Positions 21,195-31,467 are shown, counted from the stretch's first letter. The stretch: 64,000 nt of DNA from Mycobacterium sp. URHB0044 (GCF_000620625.1 NZ_JIAW01000002.1:372001-436000), one strand, 5' to 3'. A program made the numbers and translations. Notes: a model not told the origin generated them from the sequence alone.

Positions 21195-21722
21195 TCAGAG
21201 GTCGAATACCAACAGCGTGCTGGTGGCGGTCGCGACGATCGCGCCGGCGGGGTCGGTGACGACGCCCTCGGCGAAGCCGACCCGTGACCCCGACTTGACG
21301 ACGGTGCCGGTCGCGGTCAGCAGGCCGCTGGTCAGGCGGACCGCCTTGAGGTAGTTCACCTTGATCTCGATGGACGTGTATCCCTTGCCCTGCGGCAGCG
21401 TGCTCTGCAATGCACATCCGACGACGGAGTCGAGCAGCGTGCAGACCAGGCCACCGTGGACCATGCCGATCGGGTTGTAGGTGGATTCGTCGGGGCGGCA
21501 CGTGAAGACGACCCGGCCGGGATCGACCGCCACCAGTTCGAAGTCCATCAGTCCGGAGATGGGCGGCGGCGGCAACGCCCTGTCGGCCATGGCGCGCAGG
21601 TAGTCGATGCCCGCCATCGCGAGGCCCCTGGCCGTGGTGGGAGCGGGGTCGTGCCATTCGACGACCTTCGAGCGACGCTCGCCCCAGGAGTCCTCGAAGG
21701 TTTCGCTCAGTTCGGCGGTCAA
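21195..21722 (-). CDS. PaaI/hotdog-fold acyl-CoA thioesterase
   Basis: 175 residues. The hotdog core reads NPIGMVHGGLVCTLLDSVVGCA (VHGG motif with the active-site Asp), followed by EIKVNYLKAV and ATATSTLLVFDL. It hydrolyses acyl- or aryl-CoA thioesters in the cytosol. I chose TTG 21722 because it overlaps the HxlR stop (TTGA) and has GAGGAG upstream, so it is translationally coupled to the regulator; the longer frame to 21806 is inside the HxlR gene. The N-terminal 60 residues (ELSETFEDSWGERRSK) are an extension seen in mycobacterial homologues. Regulation by the HxlR partner is likely. Confidence 0.87.
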   Translation of the reverse strand: MTAELSETFEDSWGERRSKVVEWHDPAPTTARGLAMAGIDYLRAMADRALPPPPISGLMDFELVAVDPGRVVFTCRPDESTYNPIGMVHGGLVCTLLDSVVGCALQSTLPQGKGYTSIEIKVNYLKAVRLTSGLLTATGTVVKSGSRVGFAEGVVTDPAGAIVATATSTLLVFDL

Positions 21723-22108
21723 GCTCTCTCCTCTTGTTCGGCGATGGTCCAGTAGCGGCGCAGCCGGTCCGGATCGTCTGGGTCGATGGCGTGGTTCGTG
21801 CCCCACTCCAGCAGGGCGTCGAGGACCGGGATGAGGGCCCGGCCGGCATCGGTGAGCCGGTATTCGTCGCGCGGCGGGGCGCTCTGATACGGCACCCGCT
21901 TGACGATGCCGGCGCTCGCCAGTGTCTTGAGCCGGGCCGCGATGCGGTCACGGGGCGCCCCGGTGCCGCGCACGATGTCGCTGAACCGGGTGGCCCCCAC
22001 CGCGATCTCCCGCACGACGAGCAGTGACCACCGCTCACCGACGAGTTCGAGCCCAGCGGCGATCGGACACGGACGTCCCGGTAGATCCGCGAGCGGCACG
22101 GTGGACAC
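21719..22108 (-). CDS. HxlR-family transcriptional regulator
   Basis: 129 residues of winged-helix HxlR type: RPCPIAAGLELVGERWSLLV carries the conserved redox-capable Cys, followed by the recognition region TRFSDIVRGTGAPRDRIAARL and the wing YRLTDAGRALIPVL. HxlR regulators respond to aldehydes, quinones or oxidants. The GTG at 22108 gives the canonical N-terminus. The divergent spacer holds the palindrome GGTTTGAAAATCAAACC (22130-22146), its likely operator. Its stop is fused with the start of the thioesterase; divergent from the S9 peptidase. Confidence 0.92.
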   Translation of the reverse strand: MSTVPLADLPGRPCPIAAGLELVGERWSLLVVREIAVGATRFSDIVRGTGAPRDRIAARLKTLASAGIVKRVPYQSAPPRDEYRLTDAGRALIPVLDALLEWGTNHAIDPDDPDRLRRYWTIAEQEERA

Positions 22109-22129
22109 CCGACCAGCCTGTCAGGTGTT

Positions 22130-22146
22130 GGTTTGAAAATCAAACC
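22130..22146. promoter_or_regulatory. HxlR operator candidate
   Basis: Perfect inverted repeat GGTTTGA-AAA-TCAAACC, 22 bp from the HxlR start and 50 bp from the S9 peptidase start. Its position between divergent genes and its size suit a dimeric winged-helix regulator, most simply autoregulation plus control of the peptidase. Confidence 0.65.
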
Positions 22147-22195
22147 TAGGCCGCAAGAGGTCGAGGCGCTGCATGCGGTGTGCTACCAACGGCAG

Positions 22196-24205
22196 GTGAG
22201 CCCGACAGCGTTCGACGATCTCGACGACTTCCTTGCCCTCCCGCGCGTGTCCGGCCTGGCGGTATCGCCCGACGGGTCCCGCGTCGTCACGACGATCAGT
22301 GAACTCAACGACAAGCGCACCGAGTTCGTCAGCGCCATCTGGGAGTTGGATCCCACGGGCCAGGCGCCCGCGCGACAGCTGACCCACGGCGCCAAGGGAG
22401 AGTCGGCGCCGACGTTCACCGCACGCAACGACCTCTTGTTCCTCGCCGCACGCGCCACCGGCGAGGACGACGAACCACCGGCATCCCTGTGGCGGCTTCC
22501 GGTGTCAGGCGGCGAGGCGACGCAGATTCTCGAACTGCCCGGTGGCGTCGACGCCGTCCACGCCGCCCGGCAAGCCGAGGTCACGCTCGTCGGCACCACC
22601 CTGCTGCCGTCGGCGACCGGCGTCGACGACGACGAGCGGCTGCGGGCGTTGCGCAAGGACGCCAAGGTCTCGGCCGTTCTGCACACCGGCTACCCGGTGC
22701 GGCACTGGGACCACGACATCGGACCGGCGCTGCCGCACCTACTGGAAGTTTCCGGCGGGCGGGAGCGCAGCGACTCGGGGGATGAATCCGGCGTCCGTGA
22801 CCTGACCCCAAACCCGGGCCAGGCCATGCGCGAAGCGCACCTCGACGTCAGCCGGGACGGGCGATTCGTCGTGACGTCGTGGCACGCACCAGGCCCGGGC
22901 GCATCCCTGCGCAGCAAGTTGGTCCGCATCGACGTCGGCACGGGTGAACGCAGCGTCATCGCCGACGACCCCGCCGCCGACCTGGAGGCCCCGGCCGTCT
23001 CACCAGACGGCACCGCCGTCGTATTCACCCGCGAGACCATCTCCACGCCGTCGCTGGCGCCGCGAATCACGCTGTGCCTCATGCGCTTCGGTGAGGACTT
23101 CGTCGAGATCGCCACCGCATGGGATCGCTGGCCCACCTCGGTCGCCTGGTCGGCCGACGGCACACACCTCGTCGTCACGGCCGACGAGGCGGGCCGGGGT
23201 CCGGTATTCGTCGTCGACCCCGCCACGTCCGAGGTCACCCGGCTCACCGAGGACGACTTCACCTATTCCGACGTGCGGACCGCGCCGGGTGGCGTGGTCT
23301 ACGCGCTGCGCAGCAGCTACGCGACGCCACCGCATCCCGTCCGCATCGACCCCGATGGCACCGTGACGGTGCTGCCCAGCGTCGAAATGCCGGTGCTGCC
23401 AGGTGATCTGACGGAGGTGTCCGCCGCGGCGCCCGACGGTACCCCGATCCGGTCGTGGTTGACGCTGCCCGCCGGCGACGGCAAGGCGCCGCTGGTGTTG
23501 TGGATCCACGGCGGCCCGTTGGGCAGCTGGAACTCCTGGCACTGGCGGTGGAATCCGTGGTTGCTGACGGCCCGGGGGTACGCCGTGTTGATGCCCGACC
23601 CGGCACTGTCGACGGGGTACGGCCAGGAATTCATCCAGCGTGGTTGGGGCGCATGGGGTTTCGCGCCCTACACCGATCTGATGGCCGCGACCGACGCGGC
23701 GTCTGCGCACCCTCGAGTGGACGGCACGCGCACCGCGGCGATGGGTGGTTCATTCGGGGGATACATGGCCAACTGGATCGCCGGCCACACCGACCGGTTC
23801 GACGCCGTCGTCACGCACGCCAGCCTCTGGGCGCTCGACCAGTTCGGGCCAACCACCGACGGCGCGTACTGGTGGGCGCGTGAGATGACCACGCAGATGG
23901 CCGAGGAGAACAGCCCGCATCGGCACGTCGCAGCCATCCGGACGCCGATGCTGGTGATCCACGGCGACAAGGACTACCGCGTGCCGATCGGCGAAGGCCT
24001 ACGGCTGTGGTACGAGCTGCTGACCGACTCGGGCCTACCCGCCGCCGACGACGGCACCAGCCTGCACGAATTCCTCTACTTCCCGACCGAAGGCCACTGG
24101 GTGTTGGCCCCGCAGCACGCCAAGATCTGGTACCAGGTGGTGACGGCATTCCTGGGCAAGCATGTCCTCGGTGAGCAGGCAGGGGTCCCGGAGATCCTCG
24201 GCTGA
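22196..24205 (+). CDS. S9-family prolyl oligopeptidase/acylaminoacyl peptidase
   Basis: 669 residues. The N-terminal half is a WD40-like beta-propeller (repeated SPDG/SADG motifs such as AVSPDGSRVV and AWSADGTHLV). The C-terminal alpha/beta-hydrolase domain has the nucleophile elbow GGSFGGY with Ser519, Asp593 in HGDKDYRVP and His634 in EGHWV. It cleaves short peptides or N-acylated amino acids, probably in the cytosol, since no signal peptide is seen. GTG 22196 (SPTAFDDLDDFLALPRV) is preferred; the longer frame starts inside the palindrome. Divergent from hxlR. Confidence 0.92.
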   Translation: MSPTAFDDLDDFLALPRVSGLAVSPDGSRVVTTISELNDKRTEFVSAIWELDPTGQAPARQLTHGAKGESAPTFTARNDLLFLAARATGEDDEPPASLWRLPVSGGEATQILELPGGVDAVHAARQAEVTLVGTTLLPSATGVDDDERLRALRKDAKVSAVLHTGYPVRHWDHDIGPALPHLLEVSGGRERSDSGDESGVRDLTPNPGQAMREAHLDVSRDGRFVVTSWHAPGPGASLRSKLVRIDVGTGERSVIADDPAADLEAPAVSPDGTAVVFTRETISTPSLAPRITLCLMRFGEDFVEIATAWDRWPTSVAWSADGTHLVVTADEAGRGPVFVVDPATSEVTRLTEDDFTYSDVRTAPGGVVYALRSSYATPPHPVRIDPDGTVTVLPSVEMPVLPGDLTEVSAAAPDGTPIRSWLTLPAGDGKAPLVLWIHGGPLGSWNSWHWRWNPWLLTARGYAVLMPDPALSTGYGQEFIQRGWGAWGFAPYTDLMAATDAASAHPRVDGTRTAAMGGSFGGYMANWIAGHTDRFDAVVTHASLWALDQFGPTTDGAYWWAREMTTQMAEENSPHRHVAAIRTPMLVIHGDKDYRVPIGEGLRLWYELLTDSGLPAADDGTSLHEFLYFPTEGHWVLAPQHAKIWYQVVTAFLGKHVLGEQAGVPEILG

Positions 24206-24233
24206 TGGGCCCGCCCGTCGGTAGGTTGGGGTC

Positions 24234-25490
24234 ATGACCGCAGCGCAGCGTGAACTCGACATCGTCCTGTACGGCGCCACCGGATTCGTCGGGAAACTCA
24301 CCGCCGCCTACCTCGCCAAGGCCGGTGGCACGGCACGGATCGGGCTTGCGGGCCGGTCCGCGGAACGCCTGCTCGCGGTGCGCGAGTCGCTCGGTGAGGC
24401 GGCACGGGAATGGCCGCTGATCACCGCGGACGCCGCGTCGCCCTCGTCGCTGGCGGACATGGCGGCCAAGGCCCGGGTGGTTGTCACCACCGTCGGTCCC
24501 TACACCAAGTACGGACTGCCGCTGGTTGCCGCGTGCGCCGCCGCAGGCACCGACTACGCCGACCTCACCGGCGAGACGATGTTCATCCGAGAGAGCATCG
24601 ACACCTACCACAAGCAGGCCGCCGACACCGGTGCCCGGATCGTGCACTCCTGCGGATTCGATTCCATCCCTTCGGATCTCACGGTTTACGCGCTGTACCA
24701 GGCGGCGCAGCGGGACGGTGCAGGCCACCTAGGTGAAACCAACTTGGTGGTGCGGCGCTTCGCCGGCGGCGTGTCCGGCGGCACCGTCGCGTCGATGCTG
24801 GAGGTCATGGCGACGTCGTCGACCGACCCCGAGGCACGTCGGCTGATGAGCGACCCGTACACCCTGACCACCGACCGTTCGGGGGAGCGAGAGTTCGGGC
24901 ACCAGTCCGACACCCCGTGGCGGCGCGGTCGCGACATCGCCCCCGAACTGGCGGGCACCTGGACCGGCGCCTTCGTGATGGGCGCCACCAACGCGCGACT
25001 CGTGCGGCGCAGCAACGCCTTGCTGGACTGGGCGTACGGCCCCGACTTCCGCTACGCGGAGAACATGAGCGTCGGCTCATCGGTGGTGGCACCGGTGGCC
25101 GCAGCCGTGGGTACCGCCGTGAACGCCGCCGTCTTCGGCTTGGGCAGCCGATACTTCGACAAGCTGCCGCGCGGCGTGCTGGATCGCGTCCTGCCCAAGC
25201 CCGGCACCGGGCCGAGCGAGCGGGCCAGGGAGAAGGGCCACTACCGCGTGGAGACGTACACCATCACGTCGACGGGTGCCCGCTACCGCGCCACGATGGC
25301 CCAGCAGGGCGACCCCGGGTACAAGGCCACGTCGGTGCTGTTGGGGGAGTGTGGGCTCGCGCTCGCCTTCGACCGCGAGCAGCTCTCCGACCTGCGGGGC
25401 GTGCTGACGCCTGCGGCAGCGATGGGTGACGTCCTGCTGAGCCGTCTTCCCGCTGCCGGAGTCACCTTGGAGACCGAACGTCTCGACTGA
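24234..25490 (+). CDS. Saccharopine dehydrogenase-like trans-acting enoyl reductase (Rv2449c type)
   Basis: 418 residues. The N-terminal Rossmann fold ELDIVLYGATGFVGKLTAAY is followed by VVTTVGPYTKYGLPLVAACA and DLTGETMFIRESIDTYH, the saccharopine-dehydrogenase-like pattern shared with mycobacterial trans-acting enoyl reductases. A hydrophobic segment near VGSSVVAPVAAAVGTAV suggests membrane association. Its position just upstream of valS equals Rv2449c. The biochemical role is not settled; lipid-related reduction is inferred from the family. ATG 24234 lies 28 bp after the peptidase stop, so it may be cotranscribed with it. Confidence 0.9.
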   Translation: MTAAQRELDIVLYGATGFVGKLTAAYLAKAGGTARIGLAGRSAERLLAVRESLGEAAREWPLITADAASPSSLADMAAKARVVVTTVGPYTKYGLPLVAACAAAGTDYADLTGETMFIRESIDTYHKQAADTGARIVHSCGFDSIPSDLTVYALYQAAQRDGAGHLGETNLVVRRFAGGVSGGTVASMLEVMATSSTDPEARRLMSDPYTLTTDRSGEREFGHQSDTPWRRGRDIAPELAGTWTGAFVMGATNARLVRRSNALLDWAYGPDFRYAENMSVGSSVVAPVAAAVGTAVNAAVFGLGSRYFDKLPRGVLDRVLPKPGTGPSERAREKGHYRVETYTITSTGARYRATMAQQGDPGYKATSVLLGECGLALAFDREQLSDLRGVLTPAAAMGDVLLSRLPAAGVTLETERLD

Positions 25491-25584
25491 TCTCGCCCGA
25501 GCGGAACGCCTGTCAGTCAAGATCGCAGCGGCTAGTGTCGCGAATGCGGTTGTGCAACATCCCAGCGACGAAGGTGGACGTGCC

Positions 25585-26202
25585 ATGCCCGGTCTCGACG
25601 AACTCTTCAATCAGATTCCCACGCAACAGATTGCGAGCAGACTAGGAGCCGACGAAGGGGAGGTGAACAGCGCGATTCACACGCTGGTACCGCTTCTCGT
25701 CGGCGGTCTTCAGCAGAACGCCCAGGATCCCGACAGCGCCTCCACCATCGAGAACGCGGCCAGCACGCACGCCGCCAGCGGGCTGCTGGACGGCGGCGTG
25801 AGCGTGGACCAGGTCGACGAGGCCGACGGCTCCAAGGCCGTCGCCAAGATCTTCGGCGGCAATGACACCGGCCAGGTCGCCTCGGCGCTCGCGGGCGGTG
25901 GGGCAGGCCGCGGCGACCTGATTCAGAAACTGCTGCCCATTCTGGCGCCCATCGTGCTCGCCTACATCGGCAAGCAACTCAGCAACCGCGGCGGCGGCGC
26001 CGCGGCCGAACCTCAGGCGCAGGGCTCCGGTGGTGGTCTCGGTGACATCCTCGGCAGCATTCTGTCCGGCGCGGGAGGCGGTGGCGGTGGCGGCAACGAC
26101 AACCCGCTGGGCAGCATCCTCGGCAGCGTGCTCGGGGGCGGCGGTCAGGGCGGGGGCGCCCTCGGCGACATCCTCGGCGGGCTGTTGGGCGGCAAGAAGT
26201 AA
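25585..26202 (+). CDS. DUF937 (YidB-like) protein with Gly-rich tail
   Basis: 205 residues. The first 120 residues are the DUF937 helical domain (DELFNQIPTQQIASRLGADE, HTLVPLLVGGLQQNA, DLIQKLLPILAPIVLAYIG). The rest is a low-complexity tail of Gly runs alternating with DILGSIL / LGSILGSVL / DILGGLLG amphipathic blocks. It has no signal peptide and no known activity. ATG 25585 is preferred over 25552 because the frame then begins with the conserved PGLDELF. It stands between the Rv2449c-like gene and valS, with 44 bp to the latter. Confidence 0.85.
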   Translation: MPGLDELFNQIPTQQIASRLGADEGEVNSAIHTLVPLLVGGLQQNAQDPDSASTIENAASTHAASGLLDGGVSVDQVDEADGSKAVAKIFGGNDTGQVASALAGGGAGRGDLIQKLLPILAPIVLAYIGKQLSNRGGGAAAEPQAQGSGGGLGDILGSILSGAGGGGGGGNDNPLGSILGSVLGGGGQGGGALGDILGGLLGGKK

Positions 26203-26246
26203 CACCGCTTTCGCGATGCGGTCGCCGGTCTTCCTAGAATGTCGAG

Positions 26247-28925
26247 GTGACCGCCAGTTCAAACTCCGCCGACACCCAAGGGGTGCAGTCCCTGCCGAAG
26301 ACGTGGGACCCGAGCGCGGTAGAGAGCGAGCTGTACCAGGCCTGGGTCGACGCCGGCTACTTCACTGCCGACCCGACCAGCGACAAGCCGCCCTATTCGA
26401 TCGTGCTGCCCCCGCCGAACGTGACCGGCAGCCTGCACATGGGGCACGCGCTGGACCACACGTTGATGGACGTGCTCACCCGCCGCAAGCGCATGCAGGG
26501 CTACGAGGTGCTGTGGCTTCCCGGCATGGACCACGCGGGCATCGCCACCCAGAGCGTGGTGGAGAAGCAGCTCGCCGTCGACGGCAAGACGAAGGAAGAC
26601 TTCGGCCGCGAACTGTTCGTCGAGAAGGTGTGGGACTGGAAGCGTGAGTCCGGCGGCACCATCGGCTGGCAGATGCGCGCGATCGGGGACGGCGTCGACT
26701 GGAGCCGTGACCGCTTCACCATGGACGAGGGCCTGTCCCGCGCGGTCCGCACCATCTTCAAGCGCCTCTACGACGCGGGGTTGATCTACCAGGCCGAGCG
26801 GTTGGTGAACTGGTCGCCGATCCTGCAGACCGCGATCTCCGATCTCGAGGTCCGCTACGAGGACGTCGAGGGCGAGCTGGTGTCGTTCCGGTACGGCTCG
26901 ATGAACGACGACGAACCGCACCTCGTCGTGGCCACCACCCGGGTCGAGACGATGCTCGGTGACACCGCGATCGCCGTGCACCCCGACGACGACCGCTACC
27001 GCGCCCTGGTCGGCAAGACCTTGCCGCACCCGTTCCTCGACCGCGACATCGTGGTGGTCGCCGACGAGCACGTCGACCCCGAATTCGGCACGGGCGCAGT
27101 CAAGGTCACCCCGGCGCACGACCCGAACGACTTCGAGATCGGTGTCCGCCACCAGCTTCCGATGCCGTCGATGATGGACACGAAGGGCCGCATCGCCGAT
27201 ACCGGAACGGAATTCGACGGCATGGACCGGTTCGACGCCCGCGTCGCGGTCCGCGAGGCGCTCGCCAAACAAGGGCGGATCGTCGAGGAGAAGCGGCCCT
27301 ATCTGCACAGCGTTGGCCACTCCGAACGCAGCGGCGAGCCCATCGAGCCGCGGCTGTCGCTGCAGTGGTGGGTGAAGGTCGAGTCGCTGGCTAAGGCCGC
27401 CGGTGACGCGGTGCGCAACGGCGACACCGTGATTCACCCTGCCAGCCTGGAACCCCGCTGGTTCGCCTGGGTGGACGACATGCACGACTGGTGCATCTCC
27501 CGGCAGCTGTGGTGGGGCCATCGCATCCCGATCTGGCACGGGCCGAACGGTGAGAAGGTCTGCGTCGGACCCGACGAGACACCGCCGGAGGGCTGGGAGC
27601 AGGACCCCGACGTGCTCGACACCTGGTTCTCGTCGGCACTGTGGCCCTTCTCCACGATGGGCTGGCCCGACCGCACCCCCGAGCTGGACAAGTTCTATCC
27701 CACCAGCGTTCTCGTCACCGGATACGACATCCTGTTCTTCTGGGTGGCCCGGATGATGATGTTCGGCACGTTCGTCGGCGACGACGACACCATCACCGGT
27801 GGGGGACAGCGTGCACCGCAGGTGCCGTTCGAGAACGTCTTCCTGCACGGGCTGATTCGCGACGAGTTCGGTCGCAAGATGAGCAAGTCCAAGGGCAACG
27901 GCATCGACCCGCTGGACTGGGTGCAGACGTTCGGAGCGGATGCGCTGCGGTTCACCCTGGCGCGCGGCGCCAGCCCCGGTGGCGACCTGTCGATCGGCGA
28001 GGATCACGCCCGCGCGTCCCGCAACTTCGCCACCAAGCTGTTCAACGCCACCAGGTTCGCGTTGATGAACGGCGCCGCCCCGGCGCCGCTGCCAGGCGTC
28101 GATGCCCTCACCGACGCCGACCGTTGGATCCTCGGCCGGTTGGAAGAGGTTCGGGCAGAAGTCGATTCGGCGTTCGACGGCTACGAGTTCAGCCGGGCGT
28201 GCGAGTCGATCTACCACTTTGCGTGGGACGAGTTCTGCGACTGGTATCTGGAGTTGGCCAAGGTGCAACTGGCCGACCGGCCGGACGGGCCCACCAACGC
28301 CGTCTTGGCGGCCGTGCTCGACAGTCTGCTGAAGATGCTGCATCCGGTGATGCCGTTCGTCACCGAGACGCTGTGGAAGACGTTGATGGGGGATGCGCCG
28401 GGTGCCGAGTCGCTCGTCATCGCCGACTGGCCGGCGCCGTCCGGGATCACCCTGGATGGTATTGCCGCCCAACGGATCACGGACATGCAGAAGCTCGTTA
28501 CCGAGGTGCGCAGGTTCCGCAGCGACCAGGGTCTGAACGACCGTCAGCGGGTGCCGGCCCGGCTGGTCGGAGTCTCCGCTGCCGACCTGGACACCCAGGT
28601 TGCCGCCGTCAGCGCGTTGGCCTGGTTGACCGAACCGGCCGACGGTTTCGCGCCGTCGGCGTCGGTGGAGGTTCGGCTGTCGGGCGGCACGGTCGTCGTC
28701 GAACTCGACACCTCGGGCACCGTCGACGTCGCCGCGGAGCGCCGCCGGCTGGAGAAGGACCTGGCCGCGGCGCAGAAGGAACTGGCCCAGACCGCCGCGA
28801 AGCTGGGGAACGAGGCGTTCCTCGCCAAGGCTCCCGAGGCGGTCGTCGACAAGATCCGGGAGCGCAGTCAGATTGCCACCGAAGAGGTGGAGCGCATCAA
28901 CGGTCGTCTCGCCGGCCTGTCATGA
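26247..28925 (+). CDS. valS: Valyl-tRNA synthetase
   Basis: 892 residues, class Ia synthetase. The HIGH motif is HMGH (64-67) and KMSKS is at 544-548. The editing domain lies between them ([28 protein letters not shown]), and the C-terminal coiled coil arm ([20 protein letters not shown]) is present. It charges tRNA-Val and edits mischarged Thr. GTG 26247 gives the mycobacterial N-terminal extension. Its TGA overlaps the folC ATG by 4 bp. Orthologue of Rv2448c. No T-box is visible in the 44-bp upstream gap. Confidence 0.98.
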   Translation: MTASSNSADTQGVQSLPKTWDPSAVESELYQAWVDAGYFTADPTSDKPPYSIVLPPPNVTGSLHMGHALDHTLMDVLTRRKRMQGYEVLWLPGMDHAGIATQSVVEKQLAVDGKTKEDFGRELFVEKVWDWKRESGGTIGWQMRAIGDGVDWSRDRFTMDEGLSRAVRTIFKRLYDAGLIYQAERLVNWSPILQTAISDLEVRYEDVEGELVSFRYGSMNDDEPHLVVATTRVETMLGDTAIAVHPDDDRYRALVGKTLPHPFLDRDIVVVADEHVDPEFGTGAVKVTPAHDPNDFEIGVRHQLPMPSMMDTKGRIADTGTEFDGMDRFDARVAVREALAKQGRIVEEKRPYLHSVGHSERSGEPIEPRLSLQWWVKVESLAKAAGDAVRNGDTVIHPASLEPRWFAWVDDMHDWCISRQLWWGHRIPIWHGPNGEKVCVGPDETPPEGWEQDPDVLDTWFSSALWPFSTMGWPDRTPELDKFYPTSVLVTGYDILFFWVARMMMFGTFVGDDDTITGGGQRAPQVPFENVFLHGLIRDEFGRKMSKSKGNGIDPLDWVQTFGADALRFTLARGASPGGDLSIGEDHARASRNFATKLFNATRFALMNGAAPAPLPGVDALTDADRWILGRLEEVRAEVDSAFDGYEFSRACESIYHFAWDEFCDWYLELAKVQLADRPDGPTNAVLAAVLDSLLKMLHPVMPFVTETLWKTLMGDAPGAESLVIADWPAPSGITLDGIAAQRITDMQKLVTEVRRFRSDQGLNDRQRVPARLVGVSAADLDTQVAAVSALAWLTEPADGFAPSASVEVRLSGGTVVVELDTSGTVDVAAERRRLEKDLAAAQKELAQTAAKLGNEAFLAKAPEAVVDKIRERSQIATEEVERINGRLAGLS

Positions 28926-30337
28926 CCGAACCGACGCCCGACGAGGTCGCCGCGCTGCTGCAGGTCGAGCACCTCCTCGACCAGCGCTGGCCGGAGACGA
29001 AGATCGAACCCAGCACGGCGCGGATCGAAGCGCTGCTGGAGTTGCTCGGGTCGCCGCAGCGCGCGTACCCGAGCATTCACGTCGCCGGGACCAACGGCAA
29101 GACGTCGGTGGTCCGGCTCATCGACTCGCTGTTGATCGCGCTGCACCGGCGCACCGGCCGCACCACCAGCCCACACCTGCAGTCCGCCGTGGAACGCATC
29201 TCGATCGACGGCAGGCCGCTCACGCCCGCGCAGTACGTCGAGACCTACCGCGAGATCGAACCGTTCGTGCACATGGTCGACGAGCAATCCGAGGCCGGGC
29301 TCCTTCCCGGTGGCGTGGGTCCGAAGATGAGCAAGTTCGAGGTCCTCACCGCAATGGCGTTCGCCGCCTTCGCCGACGCCCCCGTCGACGTGGCGGTGGT
29401 GGAGGTCGGTCTCGGCGGACGGTGGGACGCCACCAACGTCGTCGACGCGCCCGTCGCGGTCATCACGCCGATCGGCATCGACCACGTCGAATACCTCGGC
29501 GACACCATCGCCGAGATCGCCGCGGAGAAGGCGGGCATCATCGTCCGGCAGAAGGACGACCTGGTCCCCATCGACACCGTCGCGGTGATCGGCCAGCAGA
29601 CACCGGAGGCCATGGAAGTGCTTCTGGCGCAGGCGCTCAAGGCCGACGCGGCGGTGGCCCGCGAGGACTCGGAGTTCACCGTGCTGCGCCGCGAAGTGGC
29701 GGTCGGAGGCCAACTCCTGGAATTGCGGGGACTCGGCGGGGTCTACTCCGACGTGTTCCTCCCGTTGCACGGCGAACATCAGGCGCACAACGCGGTGCTG
29801 GCGCTGGCCGCCGTCGAGGCATTCTTCGGTGCGGGCGCGCAGCGCCAGCTCGACGTCGATGCCGTCCGGGCCGGCTTCGCGTCGGTCGCCAGCCCCGGTC
29901 GCCTGGAGCGGATGCGCAGCGCGCCTACGGTATTCATCGATGCCGCACACAATCCGGCGGGCGCGGCCGCGCTGGCGGCCACGCTGGACGGCGAATTCGA
30001 CTTCCGCTATCTGGTCGGCATCGTTTCGGTGATGGCCGACAAGGACGTCGACGGCATCCTCGCCGCGCTCGAGCCGGCGTTCGACGTGATCGTGGTGACC
30101 CACAACGGCTCCCCGCGCGCGATGGACGTCGACGCGTTGGCGCTGCGCGCCGAAGAACGGTTCGGCGCCGACCGCGTCATCAGCTCCGCGACGCTGCCCG
30201 ACGCGATCGAAACGGCCACCGCGCTCGTCGAGGAGTCCGGCCAGGACGACGGCTTCTCCGGCGCAGGCATGGTCATCACGGGCTCCGTGGTGACCGCGGG
30301 AACCGCCCGCACGCTGTTCGGACGGGATCCGCAATGA
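28922..30337 (+). CDS. folC: Folylpolyglutamate synthase/dihydrofolate synthase
   Basis: 471 residues of Mur-ligase fold. The P-loop [11 protein letters not shown] is at residues 55-65, followed by [13 protein letters not shown] (folate loop), [16 protein letters not shown] and [16 protein letters not shown]; the C-terminal domain carries [15 protein letters not shown]. It adds glutamate to folates, and in bifunctional form to dihydropteroate. The start is fixed by the ATGA overlap with valS; its stop overlaps the next gene the same way. Orthologue of Rv2447c. Confidence 0.97.
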   Translation: MTEPTPDEVAALLQVEHLLDQRWPETKIEPSTARIEALLELLGSPQRAYPSIHVAGTNGKTSVVRLIDSLLIALHRRTGRTTSPHLQSAVERISIDGRPLTPAQYVETYREIEPFVHMVDEQSEAGLLPGGVGPKMSKFEVLTAMAFAAFADAPVDVAVVEVGLGGRWDATNVVDAPVAVITPIGIDHVEYLGDTIAEIAAEKAGIIVRQKDDLVPIDTVAVIGQQTPEAMEVLLAQALKADAAVAREDSEFTVLRREVAVGGQLLELRGLGGVYSDVFLPLHGEHQAHNAVLALAAVEAFFGAGAQRQLDVDAVRAGFASVASPGRLERMRSAPTVFIDAAHNPAGAAALAATLDGEFDFRYLVGIVSVMADKDVDGILAALEPAFDVIVVTHNGSPRAMDVDALALRAEERFGADRVISSATLPDAIETATALVEESGQDDGFSGAGMVITGSVVTAGTARTLFGRDPQ

Positions 30338-30738
30338 CCGACGAGCCCGACGCCGCCGCAGCGCCGGCGGATCCGTGGAAGAGCTTTCGCGGCGTGATGG
30401 CGGGCACGCTGATCCTCGAGTCGATCGTCGTGCTGCTCGCCCTGCCCGTCGTCTCGTACGCCCACGGCGGTCTCGGGGTCGTCAGCGGCGGTTACCTCGT
30501 CGGCCTGGCTGTCGTGCTGATCCTGCTGGCCGGCATGCAGGGCCGGTCGTGGGCGCTCTGGGTCAATCTCGCCGTGCAGGCCGTGGTGATCGCCGGTGCG
30601 TTCATTCACGTGGCCGTCGGCTTCATCGGCGTGATCTTCGCCGCGGTGTGGGTGCTGATCGCCTACCTCCGAGCCGAGGTCAAGCGCAGGCAGGAGCGGG
30701 GACTGCTGCCCGGGCAGCAACGTCCCCCTACTGACTAG
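30334..30738 (+). CDS. DUF4233 membrane protein (Rv2446c type)
   Basis: 134 residues with four hydrophobic helices: [57 protein letters not shown] and [17 protein letters not shown], followed by a basic tail ([11 protein letters not shown]). This is the DUF4233 arrangement always found next to folC in mycobacteria. It is an inner-membrane protein; its function is unknown. ATG 30334 overlaps the folC stop by 4 bp; the gap to ndk is 14 bp, so valS-folC-DUF4233-ndk may be one transcript. Confidence 0.92.
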   Translation: MTDEPDAAAAPADPWKSFRGVMAGTLILESIVVLLALPVVSYAHGGLGVVSGGYLVGLAVVLILLAGMQGRSWALWVNLAVQAVVIAGAFIHVAVGFIGVIFAAVWVLIAYLRAEVKRRQERGLLPGQQRPPTD

Positions 30739-30752
30739 TAGGCTCTGCGGAC

Positions 30753-31163
30753 GTGACTGAGCAGACCCTGGTACTGGTCAAGCCCGACGGCGTCGAGCGA
30801 CTTCTCGTCGGTGAGATCCTCAGCCGAATCGAACGCAAGGGCCTGCGCATCGCGGCCCTCGAACTCAAGACCGTCAGCGACGAGCTCGCCCGGCAGCACT
30901 ACGCCGAGCACGCGGACAAGCCGTTCTTCCCGTCGCTGCTGGAATTCATCACCTCCGGGCCCGTGGTGGCCGCCATCGTCGAGGGTCCGCGCGCCGTTGC
31001 CGCGTTCCGGCAGATCGCCGGCGGAACCGACCCCGTCGAGAAGGCTGCACCCGGCACGATCCGCGGTGACCTGGCCCTCGTGACTCAGGACAACCTGGTG
31101 CACGGCTCCGATTCGCCCGAGTCTGCGGCGCGAGAAATCGCGCTCTGGTTCCCCGGTCGTTAA
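30753..31163 (+). CDS. ndk: Nucleoside diphosphate kinase
   Basis: 136 residues. [19 protein letters not shown] opens the protein, and the phosphorylated His117 lies in [12 protein letters not shown]. It equalises NTP and dNTP pools by transferring the gamma-phosphate from ATP. GTG 30753 ([12 protein letters not shown]) gives exactly the family length. Orthologue of Rv2445c. It lies 14 bp after the membrane gene and 304 bp before rne, whose long leader begins near the ndk stop. Confidence 0.97.
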   Translation: MTEQTLVLVKPDGVERLLVGEILSRIERKGLRIAALELKTVSDELARQHYAEHADKPFFPSLLEFITSGPVVAAIVEGPRAVAAFRQIAGGTDPVEKAAPGTIRGDLALVTQDNLVHGSDSPESAAREIALWFPGR

Positions 31164-31212
31164 CTGCCGGACGGGTCTCGGACGCCGCCTCGTCGGTTTC
31201 CGCTCGCAGGTG

Positions 31213-31221
31213 TGGGATACT
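31213..31221 (+). promoter_or_regulatory. Candidate extended -10 of the rne promoter
   Basis: TGGGATACT is a TGN-extended -10 with the hexamer GATACT at 31216-31221. A start about 7 nt later would give a 5' untranslated leader of roughly 240 nt for rne, in line with the long rne leaders reported for mycobacteria. The -35 region (31193-31198) is weak. Confidence 0.45.
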
Positions 31222-31227
31222 GGCTGC

Positions 31228-31467
31228 GGGTGACCGGCTCCAAACCAGGGTCGGGCGCCCGGATGAAGACTTCGACGAGCGCGACCACTTGAGACTCATC
31301 AAGTGCGGCGCCGACCGTCCAGCCGTCATTCAGCCAGGCACCGTGTGCTCACCCGAGCAGCTCGGAGCGAGACCATAAACAAGCTCGGGAGAAGACCCCC
31401 GAGCCCATAGCGGAAGCCCTCGCGTGGCCGCGTCGAAACGACGCGCCCGGGGGCTTGAGGAGAATTC
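31228..31467 (+). promoter_or_regulatory. Structured 5' leader of rne
   Basis: Three perfect 7-bp hairpins: CACTTGA-N6-TCAAGTG (31286-31305), GCTCGGG-N8-CCCGAGC (31383-31404) and CGCGTCG-AAA-CGACGCG (31429-31445). The last ends 13 nt before the AGGAG ribosome site (31458-31462). RNase E autoregulates through its own leader in E. coli; a similar feedback here is inferred. The upstream half of the 304-bp ndk-rne gap holds nothing else I can name. Confidence 0.6.

Noticed and set aside
26259..28472. 737-codon minus frame opposite valS
   Set aside because: Mirror frame of a certain gene; composition rich in His, Arg, Asp and Val as expected of an antisense shadow.
28868..30334. 488-codon minus frame opposite folC
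   Set aside because: Antisense shadow of folC without domains.
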